Part shown: one piece after another, positions 1-5,104 of the stretch
How the letters are laid out: the number at the start of each line of letters is the position of its first letter
Position numbering within the stretch: position 1 is the stretch's first letter
Source: Eubacterium sp. UBA4343
Lineage (GTDB): Bacteria > Bacillota > Clostridia > Lachnospirales > Lachnospiraceae
Assembly (NCBI GenBank): GCA_002394235.1
Contig: DGTF01000010.1
Location: forward strand, 1-8,645
Direction: 5' to 3'
DNA length: 8,645 bases
Made by a program: the position numbers and the translations under genes
The notes under the pieces: generated by a model
What the model was told of the DNA's origin: nothing
The model's database searches: none
Seen by the model: the letters and a program-made list of their open reading frames with translations, nothing else

Positions 1-15
1 TTACGCGAACAGTGA

Positions 16-48
16 GCCGCAGCCGAATGCGAAGTATTCGTGTGCGGC
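16..48. repeat. GC-rich stem-loop at the window start
   Basis: GCCGCA (16-21) pairs with TGCGGC (43-48), and CGAAT (24-28) pairs with ATTCG (36-40). They are separated by a symmetric 2x2 internal loop and capped by a 7-nt loop. The surrounding 1-60 segment is GC-rich and has no gene-like reading frame. It looks like an intergenic palindromic element or the 3' end structure of an upstream gene outside the window. Dispersal in the genome cannot be tested from one copy. Confidence 0.5.
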
Positions 49-60
49 GAGCGTCGCGAT

Positions 61-97
61 AGCGAGATAAAACTCGCGCAGCGTGTTTTATCTCGTT
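61..97. repeat. Long near-perfect hairpin upstream of the dehydrogenase promoter
   Basis: CGAGATAAAAC (63-73) pairs with GTTTTATCTCG (85-95). The stem continues inward through CGC/GCG with a single T-T mismatch, and the loop is GCA (78-80). One A-T pair and one G-T wobble extend it outward to 61-97. A T-run (86-89) lies inside the right arm rather than after it, so this is not a textbook intrinsic terminator. It may still end an upstream transcript, or belong to the same palindromic element as the 16-48 stem-loop. Confidence 0.55.
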
Positions 98-101
98 GGA
101 T

Positions 102-136
102 TTGCCAGAAAACGTCAGAGGTATTAGACTAATACC
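102..136 (+). promoter_or_regulatory. Promoter with palindromic operator over the -10
   Basis: A -35 TTGCCA (102-107, 5 of 6 to TTGACA) is followed after 17 nt by a -10 TAGACT (125-130, 4 of 6 to TATAAT). The -10 sits in the centre of a perfect 17-bp palindrome, GGTATTAGACTAATACC (120-136), with 8-bp arms around one central base. This arrangement fits a dimeric repressor blocking the promoter of the dehydrogenase gene. No regulator is encoded in the window, so its identity is unknown. Transcription would start near 137. Confidence 0.5.
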
Positions 137-146
137 AAAAAGACAA

Positions 147-200
147 ATCAGAATGAAAATAATGAAAAGATACATCAGAATGGAAATGATGAAAACATAC
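147..200 (+). repeat. 27-bp tandem repeat, two copies
   Basis: Positions 147-173 and 174-200 are directly adjacent copies that match at 24 of 27 bases. The unit is A-rich and begins ATCAGAAT. It fills the untranslated leader between the predicted transcription start and the ribosome binding site of the dehydrogenase. Because the unit is a multiple of three it stays open: a 20-codon frame runs from ATG 153 to TGA 213-215. That frame has no ribosome binding site and is probably not a gene. Confidence 0.8.
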
Positions 201-217
201 ATTTGGAGGTATTGATC

Positions 218-1186
218 TTGGGCTGCAGGATTCTTGTATACTGGAAAATAACAGAGGAGCAAAAGCGGAAAATCCGGACAATCGCAAACAGACATGGCTG
301 CGAGACCATTTTTGTTACGGATCCGCGGGAGGCTGAAGAGGAGGCAAAGAGTGCGGACGTCATGTTCGGGGCGGATCCGGGACCGTTGCATGCGGCCGGG
401 AATCTGAAGTGGTTTTGTACCTGCTGGGCAGGAGTGAATCATTATCTCCAGAAGGGCGTTCTTCCAAACAGCACCTGCTTGCTGTCCAATTCTTCGGGGG
501 CATATGGGGTCTCCATCTCCGAACACATCATTATGACAGCGTTGATTCTGATGCGTCGGTTTGAGGCTTATGAGAATATAATGAAGAATACCGCAGTGCG
601 AGAATGGCGCCACGACATTCCGATGTATTCTCTGTGCGGAAGCCGGATTACCACTCTCGGAACCGGTGATATCGGAAGCACCTTTGCTAAGCGTGTGAGG
701 AGCTTTGATCCAAAATCGGTTATCGGGGTAAGTCGCAGTGGAAGACAATTAAAGGAATATGATAAGGTCCTTCGAGTGACAGAGTTGGATTCTGTGCTTC
801 CGCAGACAGACCTTCTCGTCATGAGCCTTCCGGAGACCCCGGAGACAATTGGAATCTTGAACAGAGACAGAATCGCGCTTCTTCCGGAAGATGCTTTTGT
901 GGTCAATGTGGGGAGAGGAAGCGCGATTGATGAGAAAGCACTCACAGACGCTTTGAACGAGGGAAAACTTGCCGGAGCAGCTCTGGATGTCATGCAGACG
1001 GAGCCTGTGCCGGCAGACAGCCCGCTGCGCACTGCGAAAAATATCCTGCTGACACCGCACTGCGCCGGTCAGATGACACTGGATTATACGCGCGAAAAGA
1101 GTGTGGAAATGTTCTGTGAAGATCTGGAGAATTATCTGAGCGGAAAAGCGCTGGTCTATGGTGTCAGCAAAGAAAGAGGATATTGA
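218..1186 (+). CDS. D-2-hydroxyacid dehydrogenase, probably NADP(H)-linked
   Basis: Cytosolic oxidoreductase of the D-isomer-specific 2-hydroxyacid dehydrogenase family, which interconverts 2-oxoacids and D-2-hydroxyacids; the substrate cannot be read from sequence. The 322-residue length is normal. The Rossmann loop is LGTGDIG (GxGxxG at residues 148-153). After the second strand, VSRSGR (171-176) puts Arg173 where NADP-preferring members carry a basic residue. The catalytic triad is visible as Arg233 (NVGRGS), Glu262 (QTEP) and His281 (TPHCAG). The TTG start at 218 is chosen because GGAGGT (205-210) lies 7 nt upstream; a TTG at 203 would place that site inside the gene. It is monocistronic as far as visible, with its own promoter and palindrome upstream. 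Alternatives within the family include glyoxylate/hydroxypyruvate reductase and phosphoglycerate dehydrogenase-like enzymes. Confidence 0.9.
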   Translation: MGCRILVYWKITEEQKRKIRTIANRHGCETIFVTDPREAEEEAKSADVMFGADPGPLHAAGNLKWFCTCWAGVNHYLQKGVLPNSTCLLSNSSGAYGVSISEHIIMTALILMRRFEAYENIMKNTAVREWRHDIPMYSLCGSRITTLGTGDIGSTFAKRVRSFDPKSVIGVSRSGRQLKEYDKVLRVTELDSVLPQTDLLVMSLPETPETIGILNRDRIALLPEDAFVVNVGRGSAIDEKALTDALNEGKLAGAALDVMQTEPVPADSPLRTAKNILLTPHCAGQMTLDYTREKSVEMFCEDLENYLSGKALVYGVSKERGY

Positions 1187-1295
1187 TGCATTTTCCGGTA
1201 AGCGGTCAGATGTAAAGATAATGGAGAAGGATACGATAAATATCCGGGCGTATATTCAGAATGTGCCGGAGATATCGGAGGCAGGGTGAACGATA

Positions 1296-2813
1296 GTGGG
1301 GCGTACTTTTATTGCGATCGATTTAAAATCCTTTTACGCATCAGTGGAATGTCAGGAGCGTGGACTTGATCCGCTCAGAACAAATCTGGTAGTTGCTGAT
1401 GTGTCACGCACGGAGAAGACGATCTGCCTTGCGGTCTCTCCTGCGCTGAAGGCATATGGAATTCCGGGGCGTGCCCGGCTTTTTGAAGTTGTTCAGCGGG
1501 TCGGCGAGATAAACCGTGAGCGGATCCGGAGAGCGCCGGGAAATGTTTTTTCCGGGGCATCGTCTAATGCGGAGGAGCTGAAGCAGAACCCGGCTCTGGA
1601 AGTGTCTTATATCGCGGCCGTTCCCCGGATGGCGTATTATATAAAGTACAGCACACGGATTTATCAGATCTATCTGAAATACATTGCGCCGGAAGATATT
1701 CACGTATATTCGATCGACGAGGTCTTCATCGATGCGACGGATTATCTTAAAACTTATGGAATGACGGCACATGAGCTCGCAATCACGATGATTCGTGATG
1801 TGCTGAAGGAGACCGGTATTACGGCAACGGCAGGCATCGGGACCAACCTTTATCTGGCGAAGATTGCGATGGATATCGTCGCGAAGCACGCGGAAGCCGA
1901 CGCGGACGGCGTGCGGATTGCGGAGCTGGATGAGATGAGCTACCGCAGACAGCTCTGGACGCACCGGCCGCTTACCGATTTCTGGAGAGTTGGCAGGGGT
2001 TATGCGAAGAAGCTTGAAGAATACGGCATGTACACGATGGGAGATATTGCCCGCTGTTCGGTCGGCGGAGCAAATGATCTCTGCAATGAGGAATTGCTGT
2101 ATAAGCTTTTCGGTGTTAATGCAGAGCTTCTGATCGACCATGCCTGGGGATACGAGCCGTGTACCATAGATCTGATCAAAAAATACAGACCGGAAAGTAA
2201 TTCCGTCAGTTCCGGACAGGTGCTGATGTCACCTTACAGCTTCAAGAAGGCTGCGGTTGTGGTACAGGAAATGGCGGACGTTATGGCGCTGGATCTGGTC
2301 GGCAAAAGGATGGTAACCGATCAGGTTACGCTGACAATCGGATACGATAAGGAAAGTCTGGAAGATCCGGAGATACGAAAGAAATATCGTGGCGCTGTCA
2401 GCCGTGATCACTATGGGAGAAGGATTCCGCAGCATGCACATGGTTCCGCGAAGCTGTCCGGCGCAACTTCTTCGGGCAATGAGATTACGCATGCAGCGAT
2501 GGAAATTTACCGAAGGACGGTCGATCCGTCTCTGCTGATCCGGCGGATCACCATTTCTCTGGAACATGTAATTCCGGAGGATGAGGTGTCGGATACAAGC
2601 TACGAACAGATGGATCTTTTTACGGATTACCATTCGCTTGAGGCGAAGAAAGAAGAAGACAAAAGGAAGCTGGACAAAGAGAGACGCATGCAGGAAGCCA
2701 TGCTCTCGATCCGTGAGCGGTTCGGAAGTGACGCGGTTATCCGTGGGCTGAATCTCCGGGAGGGAGCAACCGGACTTGACCGGTCAAAGCAGATCGGAGG
2801 GCATAAGGCATAA
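1296..2813 (+). CDS. Y-family translesion DNA polymerase, UvrX/YqjW type
   Basis: Error-prone polymerase that copies past damaged template bases. The palm carries Asp9 (FIAIDLKSFYAS) and Asp141-Glu142 (YSIDEVFID), the expected metal-binding carboxylates; Tyr14 is the likely steric gate against ribonucleotides. A helix-hairpin-helix region follows (TAGIGTNLYLAK at 178-189; WRVGRGYAKKL at 230-240). The little finger spans about residues 300-430. QMDLF (438-442) is a good sliding-clamp-binding motif. The C terminus reads GATGLDRSKQIGGHKA, an ending I recall as common in Bacillota members. At 505 residues it is longer than DinB but normal for this subgroup. The start is GTG 1296: an in-frame TGA lies at 1287-1289 with no other start between, and AGGGTGA (1283-1289) sits 6 nt upstream. 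It precedes a YolD-like gene, the usual partner. The 1187-1295 gap shows no convincing LexA box. Confidence 0.93.
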   Translation: MGRTFIAIDLKSFYASVECQERGLDPLRTNLVVADVSRTEKTICLAVSPALKAYGIPGRARLFEVVQRVGEINRERIRRAPGNVFSGASSNAEELKQNPALEVSYIAAVPRMAYYIKYSTRIYQIYLKYIAPEDIHVYSIDEVFIDATDYLKTYGMTAHELAITMIRDVLKETGITATAGIGTNLYLAKIAMDIVAKHAEADADGVRIAELDEMSYRRQLWTHRPLTDFWRVGRGYAKKLEEYGMYTMGDIARCSVGGANDLCNEELLYKLFGVNAELLIDHAWGYEPCTIDLIKKYRPESNSVSSGQVLMSPYSFKKAAVVVQEMADVMALDLVGKRMVTDQVTLTIGYDKESLEDPEIRKKYRGAVSRDHYGRRIPQHAHGSAKLSGATSSGNEITHAAMEIYRRTVDPSLLIRRITISLEHVIPEDEVSDTSYEQMDLFTDYHSLEAKKEEDKRKLDKERRMQEAMLSIRERFGSDAVIRGLNLREGATGLDRSKQIGGHKA

Positions 2814-2906
2814 TCCTCAGGAATCGGGAGCATAGACATGAATCATGGGAAATCAGAGTAAATAAGGTATGGACCATGAGAAAAGATCGGAGGGCACAAG
2901 GCATGA
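2790..2906 (+). repeat. Echo of the polymerase 3' end at the yolD start (93-bp offset)
   Basis: Positions 2790-2813 (end of the polymerase, stop included) and 2883-2906 match at 21 of 24 bases, exactly 93 nt apart. Both contain GATCGGAGGGCA. In the polymerase phase the second copy reads KIGGHKA then TGA, and that TGA overlaps the yolD ATG as ATGA. The second copy also supplies the yolD ribosome binding site. The simplest reading is that the polymerase once ended at the second copy, directly coupled to yolD. The 2814-2882 stretch between the copies has no gene. Confidence 0.75.
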
Positions 2907-3400
2907 ACAAGGAGAAAGAGGAGCCTGAAGTGCAGAATAGAATGAAATCGGGATCTGCAGTGGGAAAAGAGAGAAGTTCGTTCCCTTATGAGGACATCGT
3001 TAATCTGCCGCACCCGGTTTCGCGATATCATGTGCCAATGCCACTCATTCAGCGTGCGGCGCAATTTGCGCCCTTCGCCGCGCTCACCGGATATGATGAG
3101 GCGATCGAGGAGACCGGCAGACAGACGGATGACAGAGTTGCACTTTCCGAGAGCGAGATCACGATTCTGAACCGGAAACTGCAGATTCTGGAGCAGATTC
3201 TTGACCGCAGGCCGGAGGTTTCGATTACATATTTTATTCCGGATTCGCGGAAAAAGGGTGGCTCGTATCACACCGTTAGCGGATCTGTTAAAAAAATTGA
3301 TTCACATAATCAGCGGATCGTGATGTGTTCCGGGGAAGTGATTTCTATGGACCGGCTGATCGCCATAGAGGGAGATATTTCCTGGGATGGTTTTTCATGA
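2903..3400 (+). CDS. YolD-like protein, partner of the Y-family polymerase
   Basis: The YolD family is small, cytosolic and often encoded beside UvrX/YqjW-type polymerases (for example yqjX-yqjW and yolD-uvrX in Bacillus subtilis); its exact role in translesion synthesis is not settled. The core lies at about residues 28-110: YEDIVNLPHP, then RAAQFAPFAALTGYDEAIEE (51-70), a helical stretch around LSESEITILNRKLQILE, and a C-terminal beta-rich part with GSVKKID and RIVMCSGEVISMDRL. Residues 1-27 are charged and probably disordered. ATG 2903 is preferred because GGAGGG (2889-2894) lies 8 nt upstream; ATG 2876, in frame, has only a weaker AAGG and would add nine residues. The protein is 165 residues. 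Its last codons are repeated twice downstream. Confidence 0.85.
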   Translation: MNKEKEEPEVQNRMKSGSAVGKERSSFPYEDIVNLPHPVSRYHVPMPLIQRAAQFAPFAALTGYDEAIEETGRQTDDRVALSESEITILNRKLQILEQILDRRPEVSITYFIPDSRKKGGSYHTVSGSVKKIDSHNQRIVMCSGEVISMDRLIAIEGDISWDGFS

Positions 3401-3485
3401 TTCAGCATAAAAGGAGGTATTCCCCGGGGGTTCTGCATAATTCAGCATAGAAGGAGATATTCCCCGGGATGGTTCTGCCTGATCA
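3362..3485 (+). repeat. 42-bp repeat, three copies, spanning the yolD stop codon
   Basis: Copy A (3362-3403) encodes the end of the YolD-like protein, AIEGDISWDGFS and TGA. Copy B (3404-3443) has lost 2 bp. Copy C (3444-3485) reads SIEGDIPRDGSA and TGA in its own phase, with the stop at the same place in the unit. A and C match at about 32 of 42 bases, and most core codons are kept. Copies B and C lie after the real stop at 3398-3400. Copies B and C also contain purine runs (AAGGAGG, AAGGAG) that look like ribosome binding sites but lead to no gene. Confidence 0.8.
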
Positions 3486-3498
3486 GTATTTGTGAAAA

Positions 3499-3526
3499 AA
3501 CAGCCAGCAGGCGTTGAACTTTTTTT
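3499..3526 (+). terminator. Weak intrinsic terminator after the polymerase-yolD pair
   Basis: AAC (3499-3501) pairs with GTT (3513-3515), and GCC (3503-3505) with GGC (3510-3512), with one bulged A and an AGCA loop. GAAC and a run of seven T (3520-3526) follow. The stem is short, so termination would be partial. Its position after the yolD repeats suits the end of the polymerase-yolD transcript. Confidence 0.4.
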
Positions 3527-3570
3527 CTCAAGTTGCAGTTAGTTACCTCTTTTCGTCGAAAAAACATTTA

Positions 3571-3576
3571 CATAAT
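3571..3576 (+). promoter_or_regulatory. Possible -10 element for the importer operon
   Basis: CATAAT (5 of 6 to TATAAT) sits in the most AT-rich part of the gap, about 250 nt before the ATPase gene. No good -35 is found 16-18 nt upstream, so the promoter would be weak or activator-dependent. It is proposed mainly because a structured leader and terminator follow it. Confidence 0.25.
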
Positions 3577-3588
3577 ATTAATCTAAAA

Positions 3589-3620
3589 ATGACCCGGAGT
3601 ATCGGGACGGCGGGTCATAC
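3589..3620 (+). promoter_or_regulatory. Stem-loop in the importer leader, with an alternative pairing
   Basis: ATGACCCG (3589-3596) pairs with CGGGTCAT (3611-3618), 8 bp. CCCG (3593-3596) can instead pair with the nearer CGGG (3603-3606). The right arm can also pair downstream: GGGT (3612-3615) with ACCC (3644-3647) and ATAC (3617-3620) with GTAT (3634-3637). That would occupy the left arm of the next terminator. The layout resembles an attenuator or riboswitch, but it matches no riboswitch class that I recognise. Confidence 0.4.
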
Positions 3621-3641
3621 AAAAAGCCAAAATGTATAGGC

Positions 3642-3684
3642 AAACCCTGTGGATTCCGTAATGAGAAGAATCCACAGGGTTTTT
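3642..3684 (+). terminator. Strong intrinsic terminator upstream of the importer ATPase
   Basis: AAACCCTGTGGATTC (3642-3656) pairs perfectly over 15 bp with GAATCCACAGGGTTT (3668-3682). The loop is 11 nt, and the right arm runs into TTTTT (3680-3684). It either ends read-through from the polymerase-yolD genes or acts as an attenuator inside the importer leader. It lies 140 nt before the ATPase start. Confidence 0.85.
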
Positions 3685-3772
3685 CTATGTTTACACATAC
3701 AGACGACGGGGCTGTTTTTTTTACTTTTTATTTACCTGCACAAGATAACGGAATTAACGAGGTACGAATAAA

Positions 3773-3895
3773 ATGGAAAAGTACAAAAAAATTAAAATTA
3801 TTCAGGAAAGCAAGAGAATTAAAAATGGCAGGAATTACATTATCTCACATTTCGAAAACCTACCGCAACGGATTCCAGGCGGTCAAGGATTTTAA
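3773..3895 (+). CDS. Possible 40-codon leader ORF overlapping the ATPase start
   Basis: ATG 3773 is preceded by GAGGT (3759-3763) at 9 nt, a better site than the one before the ATPase. The frame encodes a Lys/Ile-rich peptide starting MEKYKKIKIIQESKRIKNG and stops at TAA 3893-3895, about 23 codons into the ATPase in another frame. It could be a translated leader that opens or regulates the ATPase start, or a chance ORF in AT-rich DNA. I recognise no family. Confidence 0.25.
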   Translation: MEKYKKIKIIQESKRIKNGRNYIISHFENLPQRIPGGQGF

Positions 3896-4934
3896 TCTGG
3901 AGATTGGAGACCACGAATTCATTGTATTTGTCGGTCCTTCCGGCTGCGGAAAATCTACGATGCTGCGCATGATCGCCGGACTGGAGGATATCTCTGACGG
4001 AGAACTCTGGATTGGAAACCGGCTTATGAACAGTGTGGATCCCGGCAAGAGAAATCTGGCGATGGTTTTTCAGAACTACGCGCTCTATCCGAACATGACG
4101 GTATACCAGAACCTGGCATTCGGACTCAAGGCGCATAAGGTGGAAAAGACAGAGATTGAGCGCAGAGTTCAGAAGGCATCTTCGATGCTTGAGATCAAGA
4201 GCCTTCTGGACCGAAAACCTGCACAGCTGTCCGGAGGACAGATGCAGCGTGTGGCAATCGGAAGCGCGATTGTACGGGATGCAGATGCATATCTGTTTGA
4301 TGAACCCCTGTCCAATCTGGATGCGAAGCTTCGGACGCAGATGCGTGTCGATCTGAAAAAAATATACGACAAGCTCGGTTCAACCGTTATCTATGTCACA
4401 CATGATCAGGTGGAGGCGATGACACTGGCGACGAGAATCGTTGTCATGAGAGACGGAATGGTACAGCAGGTGGGAACACCGAGGCAGATATATGAGAAGC
4501 CGGTGAACCGGTTTGTCGCAGGCTTTCTTGGATTGCCGCAGATGAACTTTCTGAACGCCGCCGTGGAAATGGAAGAGGGACGGGCATTCCTGAATACCGG
4601 GGACTTCAGAATTCCTCTCCCGCAGAGATTTTATCGCAGTCTGACGGAGGGAATGACAGAAGGTACTAAGGTGGAGATCGGAATCCGGCCGGAAGATCTG
4701 ATGACGGAGGGAGAACCCTCTTATGCAATTCCGTTCGATATCGAGATGATAGAAAACCTCGGCTCTCATTTTTATCTGCACGGGTTTGCGGGCAGTCAGA
4801 GTACAACCGTGAAGCTTGAGAGCTATAATCCGAAGCGCAGAGACAGACAGATGAAGCTCTACATCGATCCGGAGAAGATGCACCTGTTCGACAAGGGAAC
4901 GGGAGAGTCGATCGAAGAATTTCTGCTGGGATAA
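3825..4934 (+). CDS. ugpC: ABC importer ATPase, UgpC/MalK/MsmK family
   Basis: Cytosolic ATP-hydrolysing subunit that would act as a dimer under the two downstream permeases. Residues counted from ATG 3825 show Walker A GPSGCGKST (37-45), a Q-loop in MVFQNYALYPNMT, the signature LSGGQ (135-139), Walker B YLFDEP (156-161), the D-loop SNLD and the switch His193 (YVTHD). A C-terminal regulatory/TOBE-like domain follows, with GIRPEDL and an ending MHLFDKGTGESI. The length, 369 residues, is typical. The frame is open back to ATG 3687, but that codon abuts the terminator, has no ribosome binding site and would add 46 unrelated residues. MAGITLSHISKTY matches the family start. Its ribosome binding site is poor (AGGAAAG, 14 nt away). 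The usual arginines after the signature are replaced in GGQMQRVAIGSAIV (Met140, Ser147). Confidence 0.92.
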   Translation: MAGITLSHISKTYRNGFQAVKDFNLEIGDHEFIVFVGPSGCGKSTMLRMIAGLEDISDGELWIGNRLMNSVDPGKRNLAMVFQNYALYPNMTVYQNLAFGLKAHKVEKTEIERRVQKASSMLEIKSLLDRKPAQLSGGQMQRVAIGSAIVRDADAYLFDEPLSNLDAKLRTQMRVDLKKIYDKLGSTVIYVTHDQVEAMTLATRIVVMRDGMVQQVGTPRQIYEKPVNRFVAGFLGLPQMNFLNAAVEMEEGRAFLNTGDFRIPLPQRFYRSLTEGMTEGTKVEIGIRPEDLMTEGEPSYAIPFDIEMIENLGSHFYLHGFAGSQSTTVKLESYNPKRRDRQMKLYIDPEKMHLFDKGTGESIEEFLLG

Positions 4935-4951
4935 GCGGAAGGAGATAAGCA

Positions 4952-5104
4952 TTGACGATGAAGAAGAAACAGCATATGTGCTGTATACAGGATACACAGA
5001 AAATACAGGATACACAGAAGATACAGGTTACGCAGAAGATACGGGTTACGGAGAAGATACAGGCTGCACAGAAGATACAGGAAAACGGAGGTGTTGAACG
5101 ATGA
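4952..5104 (+). CDS. Small repeat-containing ORF coupled to the first permease
   Basis: TTG 4952 has AAGGAG (4939-4944) at 7 nt, and the frame runs 50 codons to a TGA (5102-5104) that overlaps the permease ATG (5101) as ATGA. The peptide begins MTMKKKQHMCC; five six-residue units then follow: DTQKIQ twice, VTQKIR, VTEKIQ, AAQKIQ. It ends ENGGVER. It is basic and Gln-rich, with no membrane segment or known domain. The spacing suggests real translation or at least coupling. However, the 18-bp repeat lacks stops in all three forward frames, so openness alone proves nothing. It may be a translated linker that keeps ribosomes on the message. Family unknown. Confidence 0.4.
   Translation: MTMKKKQHMCCIQDTQKIQDTQKIQVTQKIRVTEKIQAAQKIQENGGVER
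4991..5080 (+). repeat. 18-bp tandem repeat, five copies
   Basis: Units start at 4991, 5009, 5027, 5045 and 5063. The consensus is GATACACAGAAGATACAG; units 1 and 2 differ by one base, and units 3-5 vary mainly in the first seven bases. A partial ATACAG precedes unit 1. The array fills most of the ATPase-permease gap (4935-5100). Arrays like this change copy number by replication slippage, so its length may differ between strains. Confidence 0.9.

Noticed and set aside
203..217. Upstream TTG start for the dehydrogenase
   Set aside because: It lies before the GGAGGT site that correctly spaces the TTG at 218.
1221..1289. 22-codon ORF just before the polymerase
   Set aside because: No ribosome binding site and no recognisable family.
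2876..2902. Earlier ATG for the YolD-like protein
   Set aside because: Weaker ribosome binding site; ATG 2903 has GGAGGG at 8 nt and an ATGA overlap with the ancestral-looking polymerase end. It is not fully excluded.
3567..3583. Pho-box pair TTTACA-N5-TTAATC before the importer
   Set aside because: Only two imperfect hexamers, and they overlap the proposed -10 rather than lying upstream of it.
3638..3646. AGGCAAACC as part of a c-di-GMP-I riboswitch
   Set aside because: The required second half (GACGCAAAGCC-like) is absent and a terminator follows directly.
3687..3824. 46-residue N-terminal extension of the ATPase
   Set aside because: ATG 3687 abuts the terminator, has no ribosome binding site, and the extra residues do not fit the family.
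4380..5015. Long minus-strand ORF opposite the ATPase end and the 18-bp array
   Set aside because: Shadow frame: it covers motifs of the ATPase on the other strand, and the repeat lacks stops in several frames.
4978..5097. Alternative acidic reading frame through the 18-bp array (YTEDTG repeats)
   Set aside because: No well-placed start or ribosome binding site; the TTG 4952 frame has both.
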